Shown: positions 1 to 5,692 of the stretch, piece by piece
How the letters are laid out: the number at the start of each line of letters is the position of its first letter
How positions within the stretch are numbered: position 1 is the first letter of the stretch
Source: an uncultured delta proteobacterium
GTDB taxonomy: Bacteria; RBG-13-61-14; DRUE01
Assembly: GCA_903897985.1 (NCBI GenBank)
Contig: CAIUDS010000004.1
Coordinates: 1 to 9,247 of the forward strand
Length of the DNA: 9,247 bases
Direction: 5' to 3'
Translations under genes and position numbers: made by a program
Notes under the pieces: model-generated
Database searches by the model: none
Seen by the model: only the letters and a program-made list of their open reading frames with translations
What the model was told of the DNA's origin: nothing

Positions 1-676
1 CCCAGAGCCTGAGCGTGGCCGCGGTGATGATCCCGAGCGTGCCCTCGGAACCGATGAAGATGTGGTTGAGCGAAGGCCCGGTCGCGGAGCGCGGCACGGT
101 CCGGGTCCGGAGCAGTTGCCCGTCCGGCAGCACCGCTTCGAGCGATACCACCATGTCCTCGATCTTGCCGTATTTGGACGAGAGCTGGCCGGCGCTCCGG
201 GTGGCGACCCAGCCGCCCAGGGCCGAGCAATAGATCGAACTGGGGAAATGGCCCAGGGTGTAGCCGCGGTGGTTCAGCTCGCGCTCGAAAATTTCGCCGA
301 TGATCCCGGCCTCGGCCTCGACCAGCATGGAGGTTTGGTCCAGACTCCGGATCCGGTCCATTCTTTTGAGGTCCAGGGTGATGCCGCCTTGGAGGGCGAT
401 GGTCCCGCCGCAAACTCCGCTGGCCGCGCCCAGCGGGATGAGCGGGATTTCATTTTCGTTCGCCAGCCGCGCCAGGGACTGGACCTGCCCGACCGTTTCC
501 GGCCGGACGATCAGTTGGGGCGGGGCCGGGAGCCCGCCCATCTGCATCTCGATGGTCTTTCGAGTCCAGATGTCGCGCGCGTAGCTTAAAAGCTCGGCCG
601 GCAGGCGGGAAACATTTTTCTCGCCCACGGTCCTTGAGATTTCTTCCACTACCCGGCTGGGGAACGCGACCATCAT
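1..676 (-). CDS. FAD-binding oxidase, AGPS/GlcD-like, N-terminal part (runs off left edge)
   Basis: 225 residues are visible from ATG at 676; the C-terminus lies outside the window. The protein shows the PCMH-type FAD-binding fold: a pyrophosphate-binding loop (PLGAASGVCGG, residues 81-91), GHFPSSIYCSALGGWVATR (142-160) and GSEGTLGIIT (209-218). The GHxPxS...GGW.xTRxxGxxSxxYGxIEDxV pattern and the RSATGP segment resemble alkyldihydroxyacetonephosphate synthase (AGPS, ether-lipid synthesis) more than classical glycolate oxidase GlcD, but the substrate-defining C-terminal domain cannot be seen, so glycolate/lactate-type oxidase remains possible. The start is the first of two tandem ATGs (676 and 673). 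No Shine-Dalgarno is visible and a strong -10 box lies 16 nt upstream. The gene is divergent from everything to its right and appears to have its own promoter. Family call is firm, substrate is not. Confidence 0.9.
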   Translation of the reverse strand, partial: MMVAFPSRVVEEISRTVGEKNVSRLPAELLSYARDIWTRKTIEMQMGGLPAPPQLIVRPETVGQVQSLARLANENEIPLIPLGAASGVCGGTIALQGGITLDLKRMDRIRSLDQTSMLVEAEAGIIGEIFERELNHRGYTLGHFPSSIYCSALGGWVATRSAGQLSSKYGKIEDMVVSLEAVLPDGQLLRTRTVPRSATGPSLNHIFIGSEGTLGIITAATLRLW

Positions 677-692
677 TGTCAAATCAATTCTG

Positions 693-701
693 ATTATAGC
701 A
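693..701 (-). promoter_or_regulatory. Extended -10 promoter of the FAD oxidase gene
   Basis: On the minus strand TGCTATAAT reads from 701 to 693: a perfect TATAAT preceded by TGn, the extended -10 form that can work without a good -35. The hexamer at 17 bp (TTCCGG) is a poor -35. Transcription would start near 686, leaving about 10 nt of leader without a Shine-Dalgarno before ATG 676. Confidence 0.55.
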
Positions 702-787
702 CCGATTGTCGCAAGCCGGAAGCGCGAAAAAACCCGGGCGATTCTTTCCGTCGGGAGTTCTGAAGTCCGGGTCTGCGCTTAATGGAC

Positions 788-815
788 TTGACAAATTTTA
801 TCAAACAGCTACACT
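788..815 (+). promoter_or_regulatory. Sigma70-like promoter, TTGACA-16-TACACT
   Basis: A perfect -35 TTGACA (788-793), 16 bp spacer and -10 TACACT (810-815, four of six consensus bases). It points to the right into 822 onwards, where no gene begins for 500 bp, so it would drive either a small RNA or a very long leader of the lipoprotein gene at 1335. Confidence 0.4.
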
Positions 816-821
816 TGCTCT

Positions 822-1012
822 TAACAAGAGATCTTTTTTCAAGGACTCTGAATTCAAGGGTGCGACCGCCATAAGTGTCGCAGGTTAAAATTCATTTAAG
901 AGGTCGGGCCGCCTCTCAAAGAAAGGGGAAAGATGTCCTATGTTGAGAGGGAACCATAAGTCGCCCGATTCTATTTTGGTTGCTCGCGCTTCAGTCCGCG
1001 CGTCAATTTTTC
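822..1012 (+). ncRNA. Candidate structured small RNA or leader (unassigned)
   Basis: Predicted from the upstream promoter (start near 822) to a terminator-like hairpin ending near 1012, about 190 nt. Visible pairings: TGCGAC (861-866) with GTCGCA (877-882); TCGGGC (904-909) with GCCCGA (963-968), extendable by two G-T pairs; inside this, CCTCTCAA (912-919) with TTGAGAGG (943-950) and a smaller AGG/CCT pairing in its loop (924-926 with 937-939); and CGCGC (985-989) with GCGCG (998-1002). I do not recognise an Rfam family. The length would suit 6S RNA, but the two ends do not pair, so I do not call it that. It could also be transcribed from the other strand or be a repeat. Confidence 0.25.
985..1012 (+). 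terminator. Possible rho-independent terminator of the candidate RNA
   Basis: CGCGC (985-989), 8-nt loop, GCGCG (998-1002), then TCAATTTTTCC. The stem is only 5 bp but entirely G-C, and the T-run begins 4 nt after it. Moderate-to-weak terminator on the plus strand. Confidence 0.3.
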
Positions 1013-1067
1013 CTCGCCTTTGTTCTATTTGCCATAATTCAAGCGTCCTTTTTTCCACCTTACTTGC

Positions 1068-1088
1068 GCTCCCGGCATTGCCGGGGGC
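1068..1088. repeat. Strong GC hairpin
   Basis: GCTCCCGGC (1068-1076), loop ATT, GCCGGGGGC (1080-1088): nine pairs including one G-T. No T-run follows on either strand, so it is not a classical terminator; it could be an RNA structure, a rho-type pause site or a REP-like palindrome. Confidence 0.4.
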
Positions 1089-1281
1089 AATCTTTCCGGC
1101 CCAGGCGTTGGCAGGGGGTCTTTCAGGAAGGAACCTCCTCCTGAGCCTCAAACAGGCGGCCTGCATAAATCTGCCGCTCCTCATTTTGCAGGGTGAGGAC
1201 GCGGTTGGCGGGTTTGATTTTCCTGCCATCGCCGGCCGGGAGGAATTCGGAATCAAAAGGACAAAAGGCAGGGTAATAAAA

Positions 1282-1309
1282 GCGATAGATCGCAAGCGGA
1301 CGGTAAAAT
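1282..1309 (+). promoter_or_regulatory. Likely promoter of the Pal-like gene with palindrome at the -35 position
   Basis: -10 TAAAAT at 1304-1309, with no TTG hexamer 16-18 bp upstream. In its place sits a perfect short inverted repeat, GCGAT-AG-ATCGC (1282-1293). This layout (good -10, missing -35, palindrome in the -35 slot) is what an activator-dependent promoter looks like, but a 5-bp repeat can also occur by chance. Predicted start near 1316 gives a leader of about 19 nt carrying the Shine-Dalgarno. Confidence 0.35.
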
Positions 1310-1320
1310 AGAATCCAGAA

Positions 1321-1327
1321 AAGGAGG
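1321..1327 (+). promoter_or_regulatory. Strong Shine-Dalgarno of the Pal-like gene
   Basis: AAGGAGG ends 7 nt before ATG 1335, an ideal site that fixes the start codon. It shows that this organism uses ordinary anti-Shine-Dalgarno pairing for some genes, in contrast to polX, mntA and the FAD oxidase. Confidence 0.85.
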
Positions 1328-1334
1328 ATGAAAA

Positions 1335-2042
1335 ATGCAAAAGAAGATTTTGAGTTCGGTGTTCCTGATGTTGGGCCTGTTGTTGACGGCCTCGTGCGGA
1401 AAGGATGTGCAAAAGGCGATTGAGGAAGCGCAAGCCGCGATCAATGACGCTCGAAACGCGGGCGCGGAGCAATACGCCCCGGACGAATACAAGAGCGCGG
1501 AAGACTATCTGAACCAGGCAAAGGATAAGTACGATAAACTTTCGTACCAGTCTGCCAAGGCGGACGCTCTTTCAGCCAAGGACCAGGCGGAGTTGGCAAA
1601 GAAGCGCGCGCTGGAGCGGCAATCGCAGGAACCGAAGCCCGCTGGCGGAGCCAGCACGGCATACAATGTTTCGAGCTTGAAGGGCGTCTCTGCCGCGGAT
1701 AAAGACCAGGCGGCGCTCAAGGATGTCCATTTCACCTTTGACAGCGATGAGTTGGATGAGACCGCCAGGCAGACCCTGGTTGAGAACTCCAAATGGCTCC
1801 AGAGCAACCCGGGAGTCAAAGCGGTGATTGAGGGCCATTGCGACGAGCGCGGCACCGAGGACTACAACCTGGCGCTGGGCAAACGGCGCGCGAACGCGGT
1901 TCGGAGCTATTTGATCAGCCTGGGGGTGAAGCCGGGTCGGATGAGCACTGTCAGTTATGGCGAGAACATTCCCCTGGACCCGGGGCATAATGAGGCGGCC
2001 TGGGCATTGAACCGGAGGGCGCACTTCGCGATCAGCCAATAA
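1335..2042 (+). CDS. pal: Pal-like peptidoglycan-associated lipoprotein with DUF4398-like N-terminus
   Basis: 235 aa. A signal peptide ends in the lipobox LTASC, with Cys21 as the lipidated residue, so the protein should be anchored in the outer membrane. Residues about 24-95 are a charged, Ala-rich helical segment resembling DUF4398 (tandem helices seen in Pal-like lipoproteins of several phyla). A Pro/Gly linker (about 99-107) leads to an OmpA-C/Pal domain (about 128-235) with VHFTFDSDEL (131-140) and EGHCDERGTEDYNLALGKRR (166-185); Asp170 and Arg185 occupy the peptidoglycan diaminopimelate-binding positions known from OmpA. The likely role is to tether the outer membrane to the cell wall. 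No tolA/tolB/tolQR neighbours are visible, so a Tol-Pal role is inferred from sequence only. The helical DUF4398-like part makes it longer than a classical Pal. Start is fixed by an ideal Shine-Dalgarno. Confidence 0.92.
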   Translation: MQKKILSSVFLMLGLLLTASCGKDVQKAIEEAQAAINDARNAGAEQYAPDEYKSAEDYLNQAKDKYDKLSYQSAKADALSAKDQAELAKKRALERQSQEPKPAGGASTAYNVSSLKGVSAADKDQAALKDVHFTFDSDELDETARQTLVENSKWLQSNPGVKAVIEGHCDERGTEDYNLALGKRRANAVRSYLISLGVKPGRMSTVSYGENIPLDPGHNEAAWALNRRAHFAISQ

Positions 2043-2065
2043 CATCGGCGGAAATGGGCAGGGCT

Positions 2066-2086
2066 GTCCCGCGGATTCCGCGGGAC
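2066..2086. repeat. Perfect 9-bp hairpin after the Pal-like gene
   Basis: GTCCCGCGG (2066-2074), loop ATT, CCGCGGGAC (2078-2086): nine uninterrupted pairs, eight of them G-C. It lies 24 nt past the stop codon but is followed by CACATAAGG, not a T-run, so it would block 3' exonucleases or act as a REP-like palindrome rather than be an intrinsic terminator by itself. Confidence 0.55.
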
Positions 2087-2132
2087 CACATAAGGGGTGT
2101 AATTTATCATCATCTATGTCGCGCATGCTTAG

Positions 2133-2152
2133 AAAGCAGTTGCTTTATTTTT
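2133..2152 (+). terminator. Weak intrinsic terminator candidate
   Basis: AAAGC (2133-2137), loop AGTT, GCTTT (2142-2146), then ATTTTT (2147-2152). The stem is short and AT-rich but the T-run is correctly placed for the plus strand, after the Pal-like gene and before the GGDEF gene. It may act together with the strong hairpin at 2066-2086. Confidence 0.35.
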
Positions 2153-2249
2153 GAATCAGATTTATCTTAATCAAAGGCAATAGTTCAAAACGCGCATTGA
2201 CGGTGTCGGTATTTCAGAGGGTGCAAATCGGAAGGAAAAGTTTTAAGCA

Positions 2250-3095
2250 ATGAGTTTAGGGGAATATATAGAAAGCCTGCCCAAAATCTTGACGATCATT
2301 ATCGGAATTATCTTACTCCTGGTTTTAGGGCTGGTTGATTACCTGACCGGAACAGAGATCAGCATTTCCATATTTTATTTATTGCCCATTGCCTCAATTG
2401 CCTGGTTTGTAAATCGGAGGCTGGGAATTTATCTGGCAATTCTGGGCGCAGTGGTATGGTATGCGTCTGATTATCTGGCAGGGGCCAGGTATTCTCATTT
2501 GCTGGTTCCGATCTGGAACGCGGGGGTGCGGCTGGGGTTTTTCCTGGTGGTGGTCATTCTCCTGTCGCGCCTGAAGCGCTCTTATGAAGGGGAGAAATTG
2601 ATGGCCCGGACCGATCCCCTGACCGGGGCGCTCAACAGCCGGGCCTTTTACGATTTGGCGCGGGTGGAATTGAGCCGGGCGCGCCGCAACCACGGCTCGG
2701 TCACCCTGGCCTATCTGGATCTTGACAATTTCAAAAGCATCAATGACCGGAACGGGCATCTGGCCGGCGATGACCTTTTGCGCGCGGTCGCGGAAAAAAT
2801 CCGGAACTGCGTGCGGTCCTATGACATCGTGGCGCGCATGGGCGGGGACGAGTTCGCCATCCTGTTTCCGGGGAGCGGCCCGGAGTTCGCGGAAAAGGTC
2901 CGGTCCCGGCTCGAGCAACTGGTCGCGGATGTGGCCGGCGAGAATGGGGTGGCCGTAACCTTCAGTATCGGCGTGGCCGCCTCTTGCGACCCGCCGGAGG
3001 CGGTGGAAGACTTGGTCAAGAAAGCGGACCGGTTGATGTACCAGGCCAAGGCCGAGGGCAAGAACCGGATCAAATACGAGCGTTGCGAAACTTAG
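2250..3095 (+). CDS. Membrane-bound diguanylate cyclase (GGDEF)
   Basis: 281 aa. Four hydrophobic segments (about 11-31, 38-54, 58-77, 85-105) form an integral membrane module of a type often found in front of GGDEF domains; no PAS, HAMP or CHASE sensor is visible. The cytoplasmic GGDEF domain (about 115-278) has the DPLTG entry motif (122-126), metal-binding Asp157 and Asp159 in YLDLDNFK, an intact GGDEF active site (198-202), and an RSYD inhibitory site (189-192) exactly five residues ahead of it. It should therefore make cyclic di-GMP from two GTP and be product-inhibited. The input signal is unknown. A weak AAGGA lies 13 nt before ATG 2250, farther than usual; no clear promoter was found. 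The front third of the gene is much more AT-rich than the GGDEF part. The next gene's promoter starts inside its last codons. Confidence 0.93.
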   Translation: MSLGEYIESLPKILTIIIGIILLLVLGLVDYLTGTEISISIFYLLPIASIAWFVNRRLGIYLAILGAVVWYASDYLAGARYSHLLVPIWNAGVRLGFFLVVVILLSRLKRSYEGEKLMARTDPLTGALNSRAFYDLARVELSRARRNHGSVTLAYLDLDNFKSINDRNGHLAGDDLLRAVAEKIRNCVRSYDIVARMGGDEFAILFPGSGPEFAEKVRSRLEQLVADVAGENGVAVTFSIGVAASCDPPEAVEDLVKKADRLMYQAKAEGKNRIKYERCET

Positions 3096-3111
3096 CGTTT
3101 GCTCTTATAAT
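3083..3111 (+). promoter_or_regulatory. Promoter of the methyltransferase gene, TTGCGA-17-TATAAT
   Basis: -35 TTGCGA (3083-3088, four of six consensus), 17 bp spacer, perfect -10 TATAAT (3106-3111). The -35 lies inside the end of the GGDEF gene. A start near 3118 gives a leader of about 36 nt to ATG 3154. Confidence 0.7.
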
Positions 3112-3153
3112 TTTACCTTCCTGACCGATCGGAGCTTCGCAGATGGGGTCTTG

Positions 3154-3921
3154 ATGACGAGCAAAAAAGCCGGGGCATTGGCGTTTGATTTCAAGGCGGT
3201 TTTCGAGCCGGAGGATTATCTGTATTTTTATCGGGATACGCTCACGGCGGAGAGAACCGAGCAAGAAATTGCATTTCTGGTTCGAGCATTGCGTCTGGAT
3301 CAACCGAGGAAGATTTTGGATCTGGCTTGCGGATATGGAAGACATTCCAACCGGCTGGCAAAGCTCGGGCACATGGTCGTGGGCGTTGATCTCACCCCCG
3401 GCTTCTTGGAAATCGCAAAAGCCGAGGCGCGGAAAAAGCGGCTCCCGGTGAAATATCTTCGCCAGGATATGCGGAAGATAAGATTCCAGGCCGAGTTTGA
3501 CTGCGTTCTATTGCTTTTCACGGCTTTTGGCTATTTTTCGGATTCAGAAAATTATCAAGTGCTGAAAAAGATTTCGCGCGCGCTCAAGCCCGGAGGATTA
3601 TTCTGTATGGACAGTTTTAATTACCAGCAATTTCTCAAGGATTTTCGTCCGCTGCTCATCAAGGAAAAAGGCCCAGACCTGATGATTGAGCGGAATTATT
3701 TTGATCCTGCCAGTTCCCGGATTTACAACCGGAGGATTGTGATCCGGAACGGGAAAAGAAGAGACAAGCCGTTTGTGATCAGGATTTATAAGGTTTCGGA
3801 AATGCGGGAATTATTGTCCAAGGCCGGGATGAAGGTTATAAAAATTTACGGCGACTGGCAGGGCGGGAAATTCACGGAAAAATCCCGCCGGATGATCGTC
3901 ATCGCGAAAAAGCGGTCTTGA
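3154..3921 (+). CDS. Class I SAM-dependent methyltransferase
   Basis: 255 aa from ATG 3154; a TTG at 3151 directly before it is a less likely start. Rossmann-type AdoMet motifs are clear: motif I ILDLACGYGRH (54-64), the acidic residue closing strand 2 in VVGVDL (Asp79), motif II-like YLRQDM (101-106, Asp105), FDCVLLLFTAFGYF (115-128) and the post-motif LKPGGLF (144-150). It transfers a methyl group from AdoMet to an unknown acceptor; the substrate cannot be told from the sequence. The nearest well-known relatives are general small-molecule methyltransferases of the Methyltransf_25/UbiE type. The predicted ribosome site is only a weak ATGGGG 5 nt ahead. It has its own promoter, and is richer in AT and Lys codons than polX beside it. 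The -35 box of polX overlaps its stop codon. Confidence 0.88.
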   Translation: MTSKKAGALAFDFKAVFEPEDYLYFYRDTLTAERTEQEIAFLVRALRLDQPRKILDLACGYGRHSNRLAKLGHMVVGVDLTPGFLEIAKAEARKKRLPVKYLRQDMRKIRFQAEFDCVLLLFTAFGYFSDSENYQVLKKISRALKPGGLFCMDSFNYQQFLKDFRPLLIKEKGPDLMIERNYFDPASSRIYNRRIVIRNGKRRDKPFVIRIYKVSEMRELLSKAGMKVIKIYGDWQGGKFTEKSRRMIVIAKKRS

Positions 3922-3946
3922 GCGCGCGGTTGCGCGCGTCTATAAT
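3918..3946 (+). promoter_or_regulatory. Promoter of polX, TTGAGC-17-TATAAT, with palindromic spacer
   Basis: -35 TTGAGC (3918-3923), 17 bp spacer, perfect -10 TATAAT (3941-3946). ATG 3956 begins 9 nt after the -10, so transcription near 3953 would leave only about 3 nt of leader. The spacer holds a perfect inverted repeat, GCGCGC-GGTT-GCGCGC (3922-3937), between the two boxes, where a repressor could bind. The -35 overlaps the stop codon of the methyltransferase. Confidence 0.75.
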
Positions 3947-3955
3947 ATCAAGCAC

Positions 3956-5674
3956 ATGGGCAAGGGCTTAAGCAATTCGGAGATTGCCGCGGTGTTCAGC
4001 GAGATCGCGGACATCCTGGACTTGAAGAACGACAATGTGTTCAAGATCCGGGCCTACCGGAGAGCCGCGCAATTGATCGAGGGTTTCGAGAAGCCGCTGT
4101 CGGAAGTGCCGGATTTAGAGGAACTTCCGGGGATCGGGAGGGAGCTGGCGGAGAAGATCTGGACCTTGCTCAAGGGCGAGAAGCTGGCGACCCTGGAGAA
4201 GTTGCGCAAGGAGATCGAGCCGGGTCTGTTGGAATTGCTCAAAATCCGCGGGCTGGGTCCGAAGCGGGTCAGAACCCTTAACGAAAAACTGGGGGTCAAG
4301 GACCTTGAAAGTTTCAAGCAGGCGGTTGCCGGGCCGGAGATATTGGAGTTGCCGGGCTGGGGTCAGAAACTGGTTGATGATTTGAAGAAAAGTCTGGGCG
4401 AGTTCCAGAAATATTCTCAGCGCTCCCGGCTGGATGTGGCCAAGGTCCAGGCGGAAGAGGTGGTGGAATGGCTGAAAGGCGCCCAAGGCATTGAGCGGAT
4501 CGAGCCGGCGGGCAGCTTGCGCCGGCGGGCCGAGACCATCGGGGACATTGACATCCTGGTGACGGGCAAGGACGCGAACGCGGTGATGGAAAAATTTGTG
4601 GGCTACCCGAAAGTGCGGGAGGTTTTGAGCCGGGGCAAGACCAAAAGCGCCGTGGTCCTGGACAGCGGCATCCAGGTGGATGTGCGGTTTCTGGAGCCGG
4701 AGAGTTTCGGCGCGGGCCTGCATTATTTCACCGGGAGCAAGACCCACAACATCGCGCTGCGCACCCTGGCCAAGCATAAGGGCCTCAAGATCAGCGAATA
4801 CGGGGTCTTCCGGGGGGCTAAGCGGGTTGCGGGGAGGAGCGAGGAAGAGATTTATAAATTATTTGGAATGGATTTTATTGCGCCGGAGTTGCGGGAGGAC
4901 CGCGGGGAACTGGAGGCGGCCCGGACGCATAAGCTTCCGAAGCTGATCGAGCTTAAGGACCTCAAGGGCGACTTGCAGGCGCATTCGGAATGGACCGATG
5001 GCCGGAACCCGATTTCGGAGATTGCGGCGCGGGCGAAGGAACTGGGCTATGCATATATCGCGATGACCGACCATTCGAAGTCGCAGCGCCAGGCGGGCGG
5101 CCTGTCCGGGGGGGAGATGCTCAAGGAATGGGCGGAGATTGACGGGCTCAACCGGAAGCTGAAAGGCATCACCATCCTTAAAGGGGTGGAGCTGGACATT
5201 TTAAAAGACGGCGGATTGGATTTGCCGGAAAAAGTTTTGCGCCAGGCGGATATTGTGCTCGGGTCCATCCACGGCAATTTCAACTTGAGCCGGGCCGAGC
5301 AGAGCGCGCGGGTGCTCAAGGCCTTTTCGACCGGCCGAGTCCATGTTTTCGCGCATCCCTCGACCCGGCTGATCGGCGAGCGCGAGCCGATCGAATTGGA
5401 CTGGGAAAAAATCGCGCCGGTTATGGCCAAGATGAAGGTCGCGGCGGAGATCAACGCCAGCCCGCACCGGCTGGATGTGAACGGCGAGACCGCGAAATAC
5501 TTGAAGGAACAGGGACTGGTCTTTGCGATCAGCACGGACGCGCACAGCCTGGTCGGGCTTCAGGACATGGAATACGGGGTCTATACGGCGCGCCGGGGCT
5601 GGCTCGAGGCCCAGGATGTGATCAACACTTGGGGTTTGAGCAAACTTCAAAAGTGGCTGAGAGAGCGGCGGTAA
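3956..5674 (+). CDS. polX: DNA polymerase X family, HhH-NTase-PHP
   Basis: 572 aa, the usual length of bacterial/archaeal PolX. The N-terminal 8-kDa-like domain carries helix-hairpin-helix motifs (LEELPGIGRELAEKI near 55-69, LLKIRGLGPKRV near 93-104, LELPGWGQKL near 129-138). The nucleotidyltransferase core has GSLRRRAETIGDIDILV with catalytic Asp197 and Asp199 and third Asp242 (QVDVRFLEP), plus YFTGSKTHN. The C-terminal PHP domain has DLQAH (Asp339, His343; the Gln in place of the first His is normal in PolX), TDHSKS (Asp372, His373), GVELDIL, GSIHGNF, FAHPSTR, EINASPHRLD and ISTDAHS, so the 3'-5' exonuclease/AP-type phosphoesterase centre looks intact. Expected role: gap filling in base-excision repair. 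No mutS2 neighbour is visible. No Shine-Dalgarno precedes ATG 3956; a sigma70 promoter abuts the start. It converges with the hepT stop 18 nt downstream and no terminator is seen between them. Confidence 0.97.
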   Translation: MGKGLSNSEIAAVFSEIADILDLKNDNVFKIRAYRRAAQLIEGFEKPLSEVPDLEELPGIGRELAEKIWTLLKGEKLATLEKLRKEIEPGLLELLKIRGLGPKRVRTLNEKLGVKDLESFKQAVAGPEILELPGWGQKLVDDLKKSLGEFQKYSQRSRLDVAKVQAEEVVEWLKGAQGIERIEPAGSLRRRAETIGDIDILVTGKDANAVMEKFVGYPKVREVLSRGKTKSAVVLDSGIQVDVRFLEPESFGAGLHYFTGSKTHNIALRTLAKHKGLKISEYGVFRGAKRVAGRSEEEIYKLFGMDFIAPELREDRGELEAARTHKLPKLIELKDLKGDLQAHSEWTDGRNPISEIAARAKELGYAYIAMTDHSKSQRQAGGLSGGEMLKEWAEIDGLNRKLKGITILKGVELDILKDGGLDLPEKVLRQADIVLGSIHGNFNLSRAEQSARVLKAFSTGRVHVFAHPSTRLIGEREPIELDWEKIAPVMAKMKVAAEINASPHRLDVNGETAKYLKEQGLVFAISTDAHSLVGLQDMEYGVYTARRGWLEAQDVINTWGLSKLQKWLRERR

Positions 5675-5692
5675 CAGCGGGCAAGCGGATCT

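Larger units (their letters stand above)
677..1334. other. 658-bp intergenic region without a convincing protein gene
   Basis: This gap between the divergent FAD oxidase and the lipoprotein gene holds open frames on both strands, but none has a ribosome binding site, a recognisable domain or a clean start, and the longest (minus, 1472-885) overlaps the lipoprotein gene and its promoter. What can be seen is regulatory and structural: the oxidase promoter (693-701), a TTGACA-type plus-strand promoter (788-815), inverted repeats at 861-882, 904-968 and 985-1002, a strong hairpin at 1068-1088, and the lipoprotein promoter and RBS (1282-1327). I tested the strand for tmRNA, SRP RNA and RNase P signature motifs by eye and saw none. 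Confidence 0.6.

Noticed and set aside
822..1012. 6S RNA identity for the candidate RNA
   Set aside because: The length is suitable but the 5' and 3' ends do not pair into the long rod with central bubble that defines 6S RNA.
940..1311. 123-codon plus-strand open frame ahead of the Pal-like gene
   Set aside because: No Shine-Dalgarno, low-complexity hydrophobic and Ala/Leu composition, and it spans several hairpins; more likely noncoding.
967..1315. 11-bp inverted repeat GATTCTATTTT (967-977) and AAAATAGAATC (1305-1315)
   Set aside because: An 11-bp match within a few hundred bases is expected about once by chance in a window of this size, and no element ends coincide with it.
1123..1330. 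Another minus-strand frame ending at 1123 whose last 30 or so residues look protein-like (ending FEAQEEVPS)
   Set aside because: It has no start codon before the lipoprotein gene, runs through that gene's promoter and matches no family I know; a decayed gene fragment is possible but unsupported.
885..1472. 195-codon minus-strand open frame in the intergenic region
   Set aside because: It overlaps the start and promoter of the well-supported lipoprotein gene, has no ribosome site and no recognisable domain, and its composition (Ser/Arg/Pro runs) looks like the shadow of GC-rich DNA.
3143..3154. Three-codon frame ATG GGG TCT TGA overlapping the methyltransferase start
   Set aside because: Too short to judge; minimal frames of this kind arise often by chance and no attenuation structure is attached.
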